Origin: Hymenochaete sp. R1
Lineage: Eukaryota; Basidiomycota; Agaricomycetes; Hymenochaetales; Hymenochaetaceae
Assembly (NCBI GenBank): GCA_019400425.1
Contig: JAFREE010000136.1
Span: 1-64,000, forward strand
Length of the DNA stretch: 64,000 bases
Reading direction: 5' to 3'
The notes under the pieces are model-generated. The model did not search any database, was not told the DNA's origin, and was given only the letters and a program-made list of their open reading frames with translations. Shown here piece after piece: positions 24,548-35,963 of this stretch. The position numbers and the translations under genes were made by a program. How positions within the stretch are numbered: the first letter of the stretch is position 1; the number at the start of each line of letters is the position of its first letter.

Positions 24548-27254
24548 TCAGTTAACGCTCCCCACGCCTCTTTTGATCAGGTCTGGGATCCAGCCCCTAA
24601 GAACATGCTTCTGAATCTTGCCGCTCGCCGTCTTCGGAAGCTCCGCCTGAACACCGTCCTCGCCCATGAACCATACCCATATGGGAGCATTCTAATCAAA
24701 ATGCCGAAGGAACGCAAGACGATGAGATAAGTTTGTATGTCTTCTCCGGAACTGTATTGAAGCAGGAAGCATCAGGCAAGACAAACTTACCTGCGGATTC
24801 ATCCCCTCCGCAACCCATTTTCTCACGTCTTGACGGCCGACGTTTGTGTTGGGCTCGCGGACGATAAAAGCTCCGACGACTTCCCCATATTTCTCATTTG
24901 GAACAGCTATGGCAGCGGCCTCGCGAATCCCAGGGTGGAATGTCAGTCTGTTCTCTATCTGCACGGGAAAGAGATTCTTGATTCAAATGAAAAGAAGAGA
25001 GTCTTTAAAATTTCGTCGGAAGAGCCCTTGGAGCGACTAACCTCTCCACCGCGAATGATCACGTCCTATGAGATCAGAGATATTCTTTGTAAGTCCATTT
25101 GACTGGCTCAGAAATAGTAAAAACCGACTTTGTTCCGACCAACGACTAAATCCCAAAGTGTCAGTTTAGCTTTCCGATGTAGATATTAAAGTCATCGAAC
25201 CTGAAAGGTAGCCTTCTTCATCTAGAATCCCAACGTCGCCCGTATGCATCCAAAGGAGTCCATCCTCGTGTTCCTTCATCACCGATCTTGTCTGTTCATC
25301 ATCTTCCCAGTATCTACACCGCGGGTAACGGCCAATTCTATTTAAACAGCACTCGATGCACAGCTGATATTTCACGCACCCTTTCTGTACGAGGTACCCA
25401 GAGATACATATTTCTCCAGGGGTCCCCACAGGGACGATTGTTCCATTCGAATCTACAAGCTTTGCTCGGACGTGAGGCTGCACTTGCCCGACAGTTTCAG
25501 TCCGCTTTACTAAGGGATCTTCAGGAACTGTTTGGAATGAAACTGGGCTGCAGTGTGGGTTTAGAGAATCTATGAGATACATAGATGGCGTTCAGTTGGT
25601 AATGTGCACCTTGTTTCAGCTATACGAGATACCTCAATGAATCAAACGTTCGGAAAGCAACCAAAATAATAAACGATGGCTCACTCATTCCATACGCATT
25701 AGTTAAGCCCACTAGCCCGATCTCATTTATGAGTTTTTGCATCAACTCGACTGGCACAGGCGATCCCGCCGCGATACCCGTTCTCAGCCTGCCCAATCTT
25801 CCTTCGCCTAGTTCACCATTTCTCCGGCGCTTTGACACCTCAGACAAAACTCCGAGAAAATGGGTAGGCACGCCATGTAGAGCAGTGCAATTTTCTTTTA
25901 CCACCGCATCTACGATAGCTGGAGGGTCGAAGACGGGTGAGGCGTAGACGATGGCGGAAGCGTGGGTCCATGCGGCAAGATTTCCGAGAACTAGGCGTGT
26001 TGAGGAGTCAGGCTTACGGTGGATGCAAGATTCCGAAAACAAAGGAGAACTCATCAAAGCAGTGAAATAGAGGCGGCACGTTGCCTATCATTAAGTTGCG
26101 GGTGAGTATCAATTGATTATTTTATAGCGTCTCGTAAAATTTACGCACATAGTACATCTTCTGGAGTGAGACGCATACATCGACCGTTTGAAATGCCATT
26201 ATTCAACAAATTAGTGTGCGTGAGCTGCGCCGAGATCAATGATGCGCAACTGGTAAGGGAAGATCGAGCTCTTATATCTTACCGAAACCGCTTTCGGTGA
26301 GCCGGTTGTGCCGCTTTCGAATCATTGAGTTCAGAGACAAGAAGGATTGAATAACGAGCACACCTTGTAAATTGAAGGTTCACAACGTCATCGCAGTGTG
26401 CGCTGTCCTGCCTTGCCTTCAACTCTTTCTTGTATCCTTCGTGTTCTTCCCATATGAAAGCCTCTCGGAAGTCAATTGCATATTTCGGGTGTTTTTGCGT
26501 TTCCCCCCGTTCGCCCGCCTTTTCGGTCCCAGAAATTGTATCATCTACAACTAGAATTCGACGGAGATCTGGTAGTTCTTCTACTTCAATGGCATTTGGA
26601 CTGCTCTGATTCAGTGCAGGGACTGCTTCGGCAAGTGCTGATAGGTAGTTGGAGGTTCGAATATGGGGAACGGTCACAAGAGTGCTAACACCGACTAATT
26701 TGAGAGTCGCCATCTGAAGAGGTTGAGGTTTGTGAATCTGATTCGATCGTGAAAATCATGGACAACATTTTGCTCACGAGCTCATTCGTACGGTATGCTG
26801 GATTTATCGTGACCAGGATGGCCCCTGTCGCAGCGCACGCCCATTGCAAACAACCGTACGCACTATTGTTACCCATGATCACGCCAATCCTATCACCCTT
26901 CCTAACGCCTAGCGAGATGAGTCCGTAAGCGAGTTTTTCAACATGTATGCCAAACTCTTCGAAGTCCCACGCGAGACAGTCCGTGCGCCCAAGGTTCGCG
27001 CCTGGAGGACCTCCATGAGCCCTTGGACGTTCCTGACGGGATATGAGAGCTGGACGAGACGGAAACCTCGATAGCAACTGGTGCGTGAAGAAACGATAAA
27101 GCGTATCCTTGCATAAATCAGGGTACTTGGGTCCTTCGACATAGGACAACGCTGAGCGCCCGGTCGAGTGGGCGCGCCTTTTCGCACCGCACAATCGTGA
27201 AAATGCCCAGTGGACGTTTTGTCTCACAAGAGTGCAAGATCTGAGTGCTGTCAT
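24548..27254 (-). CDS. Acyl-CoA synthetase / AMP-dependent ligase (ACSF2-like)
   Basis: Predicted to activate a fatty or aryl acid to its acyl-AMP and then its CoA thioester. The N-terminus (MTALRSCTLVRQNVHWAFSR) is basic and free of acidic residues, suggesting a mitochondrial presequence. Successive exons give WDFEEFGIHVEKLAYGLI and RIGVIMGNNSAYGCLQWACA, then the phosphate loop SGTTGSPKAVS near 26,290. ALHGVPTHFLGVL and TNAYGMSE follow, then the ATP/ribose motif WMHTGDVGILDEEGYL, the hinge region DVIIRGGE, and the catalytic-lysine motif LPKTASGKIQKHVLRGW close to the end. It ends SVN, with no peroxisomal SKL-type signal. At least eight short introns are present. Its place beside the FMO-P450-FMO block may reflect a shared pathway; that is inference. 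Confidence 0.9.
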
Positions 27255-28551
27255 GGTGCGTTAAAGAAGACGAGAGTGGTGAAAATGCGCCGTCGGCGTG
27301 AGATCATCGGACCGCGCATTTGAATGAAGTTTAGTCGGCAGCTGACCATAACTTGACTAAAAGCAGTAGTCATTGTACTCGGATCACTGATAATGTTCTT
27401 GACAGCATGGATCTATCGCCGTTGACGTCTCGTTGCCTTTCCGGTGCGAGTTTCTTGGCCGTTTGGTATGGTATATCTTCAAGTTGCAGTTTGCGAGTGA
27501 TTATATTTCCAGCCATAACTTGGAGCGCATCCGGAGTCCAATTGTTATGTCCAGTTAAGAACCTCTGCATCCACCTACAGCCAAAAGGGTTGGGCGGTGG
27601 GTTCCGAGACTGAAGAGCAAGTATAACAGCGAAACATGGGTAAAAGACAAGCAACTTGATCGTAAGGAGAGGTAAGAAGCAGCCGAGTCCATCCAAGAGA
27701 CGCCTAGTAAACGGCCCGGTCAGCGGCCGACTCAGGAAAGTCGCTCGTGACCGCGACGGAGTCGAACCAATCCATCCTTTCGTTGAAACCATCACGCATT
27801 CTCACTCTATTTGCGTCCATTACATCCAATTTCAAGTTGTAATCTGCTTGAAGTACTTCTCCTTTGCCATCCTTATCTGTCTAGGCCTCATTTTCACGCG
27901 GGCAAATATATCGGCATTATGTGTGCAAGCCACTGTATTTTGCTGCCATGGCCTGAGACGTTTACAGCACCCATTGCACATACTCAAGAGCCTGCGAGGT
28001 TCAGCGGCGATTGCGGCTGCAGTGAACGGTCCGAGTTGGTTCTCATTCTCAATCACAATCTCATCTTCCGGTCGGTCAGGATTGGTTTTCAGTTTCGGTC
28101 AAGGTCCAGAAGTTCGCTGGCATGTTGCTTGCAAGGCTCAGGCGTCCGCACGTAGAGTTTACTATCCAAAATATGCGCATAAGTCTTCATTCCGCAGACC
28201 TGAAATCAACGGCAAAGGCGTGTACATGCCTTATCTCAAGAATAAACGCGCGGACTTGGGCTGATACTGAGCCAGCTGTGTAGGTATGGGTACCTCAAGA
28301 TTGTTCTCAAGTTCTTTTCGGATGTTATTTTCTGCGTGCAGGTCTTCAAGATTCGTTGACGCAAAGCGGGAGACGGCACTTGTGAAGGTAAGTCAGCTCA
28401 CTAGCGATGATTATGTATTCATGACGTGCGCATGCTCAATGTATACTTTAGGCCGCAAAGCTAGGTTTGCAGGCCAGTCGGAGAGATAAGAAGGGCTTCG
28501 TGCGCTCACTATTTGCTCCCACCAACGCAAAGAAACCAATTCACGGTAATC
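27255..28551. other. Unresolved region with coding-like fragments
   Basis: Competing frames overlap here. On the minus strand, a piece near 27,960-28,100 (PDRPEDEIVIENENQLGPFT) and the frame 27370-27795 (RNPPPNPFGCRWMQRF, GHNNWTPDALQVMAGN) look protein-like. They may be exons of one gene or of a decayed gene. The plus-strand 202-codon frame at 27656-28264 overlaps both and has less natural composition. I could not build a phase-consistent exon chain, so no CDS is called. The region upstream of 28552 should also hold the promoter of the first tandem gene. Confidence 0.3.
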
Positions 28552-29618
28552 ATGTCTTCATCCAACATGCAGAATGCCAATGCCGCTGGCTCTACCGGCG
28601 AACCCTCTTCTTCATCCAGAAAGAGAGGCGCTGATACTGTTGGCTCTAAGGACGACCCCCATGCTTCGAAAGCTCGCAGGACCGAGGCGGACTCGGAAGG
28701 GTCTGCATCTGAGGACGTCTCAATCGATCCGGTGATTGATGGAGTCCTCGATGCTGATTCAAAGTTCAAACTTCGCTGCTATGGGTTCTTCCAAAATTCC
28801 AGCGAACCAAACGACCTGCCAGATTGGAAACCGATAATCACCGCATTGAGAACAAAGCACGCTCACTGGGGTATCGAGAGGACCAACTTCATCTACCTCG
28901 TTGAGCTCGTTGCCCTGCTTTCCACATACCTAATGATCACGGACCGCAACTGCGTTTCTCTCATTATGCAGGATAACTGTCCGTTAAATTTGCGTGCGAG
29001 GAGATCCGACCGTCGAAAGGATTTCCTGGCTGCACTCGCGGCACTTCTTGACGAGAGCAAGAAGGTCGCCGAAGATCAACCTCAATTTCAAGCCGTGGTC
29101 GAACTTGTTCGCCCCGCTCTACACTGGTTCCGCCGAGACCATGCCATTAACGGGTGGTGCTTCAATTGGGCCATCAAGATGCACAACCTGAAGGAGGCTG
29201 AGGCTGGAAGAGGAGATCTTTCGGTAGCCAAACGAATGATCGAAACCTTTCGACAAGACAAACGTGAGTTAAACGAGGAAGTGACGTCCAGATTGATATT
29301 GATATACTGATTTTTATTATTGCTCGTCGATACCGTGAAGCTGAAGAAAGGGAAATGATAGTCGCTCATTGTGAGGATGTTTTTCACATCGAACAGTCAC
29401 CTCTCAAAGTCCTGCCAACGCTATGTTCTGTGGTCGCCAAGATCTTGCAAGAGGTTATCAGAGAGTCGCAATCGGAGATTGAAGGCATCCAGTCTCGAGA
29501 ACGTATTGTGGTTAATCGCGAGGATAGGGTCAAAGAATTGACTTTGAAGATCTCATATTTGCAGCACCGTCGTGACGCTCTCTTGGCGCTGCCAGTTAAG
29601 AAATCCAGAAGGACCTAA
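28552..29618 (+). CDS. Unknown tandem-pair protein A, nuclear-type, coiled-coil end
   Basis: Function unknown. It is a clear paralogue of the gene at 30951-31925. Exon 1 runs 28552-29263, a GTGAGT intron of about 75-85 nt follows, and exon 2 ends at 29618, giving about 330 aa. The N-terminal 45 residues are Ser/Lys/Arg-rich with SSSSRKRGAD and SKARRTE, possibly a nuclear localisation signal. The middle region is helical, with LVELVALLSTYLMITDRN and LIMQDNCPLNLRARRSDRR. The C-terminal 70 residues have heptad-like hydrophobic spacing and many Glu/Arg/Gln, consistent with a coiled coil. No catalytic motif or known domain is visible. The acceptor could lie at either of two AAG sites 6 nt apart. 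Confidence 0.7.
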
Positions 29619-30018
29619 TAGCAGATGGGTGGCGTACCAAAGTCGTACCCTTTCTTTTGTTAACCATCTGCAGAAATATAATTTACGTGCATATCGGTAT
29701 GTAACGTATGTGCCCTTACGATTGTAAGTCAGTCCATGCATCGTGAATGACTCAAGGTTATACCCTTTCTACCGATCACCTATTTGGGGCTATAACGAGA
29801 GATTTGGTACGTGCGTGGCCTAGAACTCGTAAGCAAAAATTCTTAAACACTTGTGGTGTATGATTAACGAGGCAAGTTATCTAGGCATCGCGACGCGAGG
29901 CAAAGAAGCGGCACAAGAGCCCAGCAAAGGCGGGTCGCTGGCATCTCATTTGAGTCCCATTCCATTTTAGGCTTCTCTACAGAACTTCAAGTTTGCCCTT
30001 TTCCGTGACAGAGAACCT

Positions 30019-30032
30019 CCCCCCCCCCCCCC
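30019..30032. repeat. Homopolymer run, 14 C
   Basis: Fourteen consecutive C, flanked by further CT-rich sequence, lie in the spacer between the two tandem paralogues. It is prone to length error in assembly. Confidence 0.85.
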
Positions 30033-30448
30033 TCCCTCGGAATGGCAACTGGCTCGCAAGCTCTTTCGCAAAGTACTACTTATCACTTGTACTTCTGATC
30101 TCTCCGATCCTATCTCGGGCTGAATCTATAGACTCCTTTGCACGTACAAAAATACCGGCAAAATGCTAGTGAACCCTTCTGTAGCCATGATGACACCCAG
30201 AAGCTCCATCCGCTCAAAAGTATGACCGAGCATACTTAGGAACTAAATACATTTCAGTGATGGGTCGCGAACTGGACTTACTATCAGCACTGGCAGGCTA
30301 CAAGAGACTATTAGCCTTCGGTTCTGATCTGAGAGGGAACCTGAAGTCATGCTCGTCAGTTGTATGCGAGAAAGGTACTGCTTTTCGCTCATTACAGACA
30401 TCCTGATGCATCATGATACCCACTGTGGGTCAGACCAGAAGTAGCTAG

Positions 30449-30466
30449 TATGCGTATGCGTATGCG
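30449..30466. repeat. TATGCG hexanucleotide repeat, three units
   Basis: Three perfect tandem TATGCG units, a short microsatellite in the spacer between the tandem paralogues. Confidence 0.7.
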
Positions 30467-30950
30467 TAGTCTCCACGGTATTCACTCGAGAATCCTTTTT
30501 GCAAAGCCAATTTCGACAGCAAGGTCAGATACATGTTTTATCTCGCAACGTCTCGAAAACATTATGCGCAAGTACTGGTACGACTGATTTCACCCATGTC
30601 TGCAGCTCTTCTCCGGTGAACACTAAAGCAGGTCGGATTATGTTGGGTGCAGATCTGGTGCCATTGGTAGCGGGTTGTCCTAGAAAATAGCACTAAAACG
30701 CACTCGTCTCAAGAGATTAAATTCCTCACTTGACGTTACCACAAGAAGGAAAGCTTCCCAAGGTCGGTGTTTACCGGTGTTTATCATGTACTCATAGTGT
30801 ACTTGTCGGTTAGCTTCTTTGCTACTAATACTAGTAAGGCTGCAAAGATAGTTTTGCTGGTTGGATGGATAGAAAACAGGAAATGCTCTACTAGTATATT
30901 CTTCCCCCTTTCCTTCCCCCCTGACTCGATTTCTTCAGTTGACAGCATTC

Positions 30951-31925
30951 ATGTCTTCGACCAACAAGCAGGATGCTGACTTTGTCGGCTCCAGTAGTGG
31001 ACCCTCCTCTTCATCCAAGAAGAGGGATGCTGATACTGCTGGATCCATTGGAGATTCCCCTGCGCCGAAAGCTCTTAGAACAGAGACGCAAACATCCCAA
31101 GCTGTCGACGAAATCGGACCATTTGACCCCGAAATTCTGGGACTTGATGAAGACTCAAAGACTCGACTCGCGGAATATACATTCTTCTACCCATCTTCCG
31201 AGCCCGTGAATATTCCGCCTTGGAAAAGTGTAATTGAAACTCTGAAGAGAAAGTATGGATCGTGGACGACTAGCGATAGCTACGAACACTCCGTCGAGCT
31301 TGTTGCACTGCTTTCCACATGTCTCATAGTGATCGACCACACTTTCGTTCCTCTCATCATGCAGAAAAACTGCCCACAACGCTTGCGCGACAGGAGAACT
31401 AATCGTCGCCGTGAATTCTATGATACGCTTCAATATCTTCTTCACCAAAGCGAATCTCTTACCACAGACCAACCCCGATTTCAAGCCGTGGTCGACATAC
31501 TGAAGCCCGCTTTCCTTTGGTTTCGGCGTGACTTTAGTGTCGGTGAAAATGCTAGGACCTTACTTCGACACAAGAATGATCTAAAGGAAGCTGAGGACGG
31601 AAAGGGCGATCTTAAAAGGGCCAAGAGAATTATATCTAATTTTCGATCCCATCACAAAGGCAACAAATTGGACGACATAATGAAGCACATTGAAGAAACC
31701 CCGAATATTGAACAGTCGCCCGTAAAAAGCCTACCAATGCTCTGTACAGTGGTTGCCAATATTCTGGAAGAGATGATTAATGAAAAACAATCGGAGATTG
31801 ATAGTATCCAGAGACGAGAGTTAATGGTGACTAATCGCGAAGGCAGGGTCGAAGACTTAGACAGGGAGATAAAGAATCTGTCACAGCGCCGCGAGGCCCT
31901 ACTGAAAAAGCCGGCTTTCTACTAG
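30951..31925 (+). CDS. Unknown tandem-pair protein B, nuclear-type, coiled-coil end
   Basis: Paralogue of the gene at 28552-29618, here as one uninterrupted frame of 324 aa starting MSSTNKQDAD. It shares a Ser-rich, basic N-terminus (SSSSKKRDADTAGS), the core SVELVALLSTCLIVIDHTF / LIMQKNCPQRLRDRRTNRR, and the PAFLWFRRDF region. The C-terminal end is Glu/Arg-rich and coiled-coil-like (NEKQSEIDSIQRRELMVTNR). The place where paralogue A has an intron is contiguous coding sequence here (around FRSHHKGNKLDD). No known domain was recognised. The long open frame plus paralogy makes it very likely a real gene. Confidence 0.78.
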   Translation: MSSTNKQDADFVGSSSGPSSSSKKRDADTAGSIGDSPAPKALRTETQTSQAVDEIGPFDPEILGLDEDSKTRLAEYTFFYPSSEPVNIPPWKSVIETLKRKYGSWTTSDSYEHSVELVALLSTCLIVIDHTFVPLIMQKNCPQRLRDRRTNRRREFYDTLQYLLHQSESLTTDQPRFQAVVDILKPAFLWFRRDFSVGENARTLLRHKNDLKEAEDGKGDLKRAKRIISNFRSHHKGNKLDDIMKHIEETPNIEQSPVKSLPMLCTVVANILEEMINEKQSEIDSIQRRELMVTNREGRVEDLDREIKNLSQRREALLKKPAFY

Positions 31926-32886
31926 ACAGTAGCTATACAGCATATGCCCTTCTTATAGTTTGCCAGAATTTTATCAATTCAGCGACCTTGTGATAATGGA
32001 TCTTATTTAACTTGGAAGTTGAACAAGATGATCGTATCTCTGCGCGAGGCTCAGTGATGCGGATATTCAAGTTTTCAAACGAAAGCACATTCAGCCGGTT
32101 GGCCGAATTTTCGTACCGCCAGGATGAGCATCTAGGAGACTCGAATTTTGTGCTCCAAAGTATGGATGAGAATAACGATGCATGAAATGAAGACAGCCAG
32201 GCAGCGTTAAATATCATGGGAGAACAGAGGCAAGAGATTTGAGCGGATTCGGAAGTCGGCTCGGCCAAAGCTAACAACTGAAGCGACTAGCTGAGTCAGC
32301 ATTTTGGGCTCCGGCCACGAGTACCTCACACTTTCTCTTCAGCTTCTGCTAATTTTTAAACTACATGTAATTCCGCCGCCTCCCTCTGGCCTTTTCGGCC
32401 TTCACAACCTGAAGCATCACTCTCTCGTCCAGTGAGATCAAACTCATACGGACGGAAAGGACGACAAGATGCACGCAAACCGGTCGACTGACTGGCAATA
32501 TGCCAGTCTTCTGTGCCGTTAGCCTTCCAACTACCAGTGACTCGGAGAAACTGCCGCTACGCCTTGGAGCTTTATTGCCCAAGTGAACCGAGTCTTGAAG
32601 AGACGGGCGCGATTCCAGATAGACTGTACCCTGCTTTCAGTTCATCCATGCCCGCCATTTGTCCGTGGCAATGGCATGTATAGCCAAGGCTACGAATGTC
32701 AAACGACTTCAAAATCCGTATGTTTTAGTCGAGACGTTGTTATGTATACTACTCGTGGCAGAAATAAGAATAAAATAGTTTCTGTTTTTGTTGAAGTGTC
32801 CTTCCCCGCAGTACATCCCGAGTCCTCTAAACTCATGGAAGTGAGATGCAGAAACGCAGCAGAAATTGAGTAACGCTTCGTTATTG
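31926..32886. other. Intergenic, about 1 kb
   Basis: 3' side of tandem gene B and of the PTEN-like gene. Short frames (31933-32277 minus, 32361-32582 minus, 32583-32873 plus) show no motif and no splice consistency. Confidence 0.45.
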
Positions 32887-35110
32887 TTATTGATCCCTCG
32901 CCTGCGCCGCTTCCACAGCCTCTCTTCCAGACGTACCTACAGCGGTTGCCTCAAGACCAGCCGCGATTATTTTTGCTAGACCGCTCATTCCTGGCTCGCC
33001 GCCTTCTCCCTTTCCTGAATCTTCACTCGATTGCGTTTTCGGAGGTTCCAATTCCACCGTTGGACCGTCTTTCATCTGAGTTTGCGTCACCGGACCAGTA
33101 ACCCACTCCAAGGCGACTGAGACGTCGATTATCGCACTCCCAGCGCCCAATGGGAAATCGATTTCTTTCCTTCCAAGAGTAAACGTATGAGGCCCTTTCT
33201 GCGCATCCCCATCGATGGTCTTTGCTAGTGAGGGTGATGGAGGCGGAGGGATGTGAAAGGCTGGGACGAACCAAAACCAACCCATGAAGACCTGTCCTAA
33301 ATAAAGCTTTGCTCGCGTTTCTCGCTCTGCATCAAGTATGACCCCCTTTGCCGCCTCCTTCTCGTCTATCGCTTGCGCGAAGTCGGTTACAGAGCTCGTG
33401 GTGGATATGGGAGCATCGGCCTTAAGCTCGGGCCCACTCCCTGCACCTCCAGAGATTTTGTCTGAGATCGACTTTCGCGTTTCTGGATCGAGCTGTTTGG
33501 CTTTATCTGCTGATGGTTGTGCTATCTGCTCTTGTAAAATCTCCCATTTTTGGTCGGAAAGCGGGCGTAAGATATGTGTGGTTATATCTCCTTGTTTCAC
33601 CTACATGTATAATTATATTAGCTTGCTTCTGGTGAAAGAAAAGTTCGAGAGAAAACGTACCTCTGAAGGGTCGTCTCCAAATTTGCCATCCACATGCCCG
33701 AGTCTTGCGAAGCTCCGTATCATCTTGCCTTTATCCCATCTGCCATCTTGGAAAAGCTCCTCCAGTTCTTCTTCCTCCATTGCTCCAGCTCCTTCCTTTC
33801 GCTTCCCTACTTTACCACTGTCATCCCTAGTATGCCTTTCCCATCTCTCCAGTTTCTCGACAAACTCATCGCTATACCTTGCAAGTGACACCCACACAGG
33901 CCCAGAACCACGCTCCGCCTTCCCGTACTTGCTCGCATTCGCCTTTTCAATAATTGTATTCGCAAGTTTGACAAGGCTCATCTTCATACCGCCAATATCA
34001 CGTAGACGCACTTTGATTTCGCGAAGGCGAACGCGCGGCGTGCGTCGTGACTCAGAACGTGGGGCGTCGAGCTCCCAGAACCCGGGAGGTGCTGCATTTG
34101 CCAAGATGAGTGACCAATAATGTAGCCAACGTCGTTGACTGGGTATAGAAACGCCCTGCTTCAATTTCTTCGATGGATCCGATGGGGCTCGCATTCGTCG
34201 AGAGGTGTGTAGCGCCAAGACGTCATCGAGGGTGTTGATGCGTGATTGGGAATCCTTTTGAGGAGGCGTTGTAGTATTTGATGTCGTGCCTGTGTTTGGC
34301 GTCATATTCCCCGGTGTCGATGAAGTCGGTTGCGTAGTGATCGATGGCATGTCTCCTTGATTCTTCTTCTCATCATCCGGAAGAGGAATCGGATTGCCTT
34401 TCTCCTCAATGACGCGTTCTTCTTCGACAGATTTCGCCTCCTCGGTCATTTCCTCTGTCTCAACAGTTTCCATGATTACGTCCGCTCTCCGTTCGGCCCA
34501 TTCCTTTGTTGTCAGACTTCGTTGAAGCTGGGGTGGAGAGGGAGTTTCGTCTAGCGTCAAAAGATACGTGCACGCCAACGTCCCAGACCTCCCTTTTCCA
34601 GCTATGATCCAAGGCAATCAGACAACATTACAAGATGTCGCGTCGGTACGTCAGATCACACCTTTACAATGCAGTACGGCAACCCTTTCTGGCGACCCGG
34701 ATAGCCATTCTCGACATTCTCGAGCAAAGAGGGGTAAAATAGCTAACGGTGGGGCACTTAGATAGCAGCACGACACGTCAGAACGTCCGGAAGTATGGGC
34801 AGAAGGCGTCGACTTACTGATGATCGGGAAAAGGGTATCGACTAACGCGTCCTTCGAAAAAGCTTGCAGGATAGGAGTTCTCTCTTAACGGACAGAAGTT
34901 GAAAACCCAATAGTTATCTCCATGCCTATGGTCCAGAAACTTCTTCGCGTCCTCTCGTCTATTTCGATAGAATCCCTCAACACCGGTAGCCGGAAACCCC
35001 ATAATCACGATATGGTCCGTAACGTAGACTAGATCGAGCTCCATATCAAGATGTTTGTCCTTAAATCGGGCTTTGTTCCCGGATACTATTCGGCGTACAT
35101 AGTTCGTCAT
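32887..35110 (-). CDS. ptn1: PTEN-like phosphoinositide/protein phosphatase with large insert
   Basis: Predicted PI(3,4,5)P3 3-phosphatase of the PTEN family. Four exons join exactly in phase: 34818-35110, 34662-34756, 33661-34601 and 32887-33600, giving 680 aa. The start MTNYVRRIVSGNKARF aligns with the PTEN N-terminus. VYVTDHIVIMGFPATGVEG and YPFPDH follow. The catalytic P-loop is HCKAGKGRSG, with cysteine and arginine present, formed across an intron. The TI-loop is GVSIPSQRRWLHYWSLIL. Between P-loop and TI-loop lies an insert of roughly 110-130 residues rich in Glu, Thr, Pro and Ser, where animal PTEN has only a short linker. The remainder covers a C2-like region with its own low-complexity inserts. 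The start 35110 is chosen over an upstream frame (35107-35328), which does not match the family. Confidence 0.92.
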
Positions 35111-35963
35111 TCTGGGATGTCTGTTAGGACACCGTCTAGTTGGAGAACGGTAGTTCGCTCAAGTGGTCGTCGCGGGAGAGAAAGCAGGAAGCTCAGACAG
35201 GAACGCGTGACGTAGTAGACCCATTCTCTCGGCATCTTCCGGATATGAGCGCGTTCCTTCCACGTGACTGGATCCCGTCCTAAAACTCCAGCTTGAACAA
35301 ACTTGGTGCCTCCTCCGAACCACCCCATCAGCTCAGTGATAACAGTAGAGGCCTATACAGATTAAGTCTGAACATTATCTACTTTAGAGGGTATCACATC
35401 ACTTTGATACGCTTATCGAATAAATTCCCATTTTGCGGTGTGCAGAGCATCACTTCTGCTAACCATATCCCATCCAACATGCCAAATGCCTTCGCACGTT
35501 CGTTTTTACCCGTGTAAGCCTTTGATAGAGAAACAAACATCTTCTTACCCCCAGAGCACAGCATCGTATTGGACAGCGACTCAAGCAAACCATCGGACAA
35601 AGGAGAGAGAAAAAGGAGAGAATAGCCAAAACACAAAAAAAGTCAGAAATAAAGGAATAAAAGAAAGCAAAGTGGTGGTTAATCGACGCAGTGAGGGGAA
35701 AAGCTGGAAATATATGCGATAACGATACAAGCGTGAGCTGAAGTGAAGTGAATCGGATATTCTGGCGTGAAAACGTGTTCATGAACTTGTGATATGGTGG
35801 GAAGTGCGCCTCAGAAGGAAGGCGATCGTGACATGACAAAGGGACCTGGAAACAACAAATAGCGTCGGAACGTCTGAAATGTAGGGCAAAGGTGACAGGA
35901 AAAGCAGGAACAGAAAGAAATAATGAGTGGCGGGTGGCGAGAAAGATAAAGTGAAAGGTGACG
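35111..35963. other. Intergenic between ptn1 start and SET1 stop
   Basis: Both genes are on the minus strand, so this holds the ptn1 promoter and the SET1 3' region. The 174-codon minus frame at 35459-35980 is mostly hydrophobic low-complexity sequence read through the SET1 3' end and is not supported. Confidence 0.5.

Larger units (their letters stand above)
29619..30950. other. Intergenic, 1.3 kb, between tandem paralogues
   Basis: No gene supported. It contains a C14 run at 30019-30032 and three tandem TATGCG units at 30449-30466. The short plus frame at 30499-30690 has no motif. A pyrimidine-rich stretch just upstream of 30951 fits a transcription start for the second paralogue. Confidence 0.5.

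Noticed and set aside
27758..27768. tRNA B-box-like sequence (minus strand, GGTTCGACTCC)
   Set aside because: Flanking bases cannot form the 5-bp T stem, and no acceptor or anticodon stem could be built around it.
27656..28264. 202-codon plus frame
   Set aside because: Unnatural Cys/Ser/His-rich composition, and it competes with more protein-like minus-strand fragments. Kept only as part of the unresolved region.
33338..34120. 260-codon plus-strand frame
   Set aside because: It lies antisense to the well-supported PTEN-like exons and has Ser/Pro/Leu-rich shadow composition.
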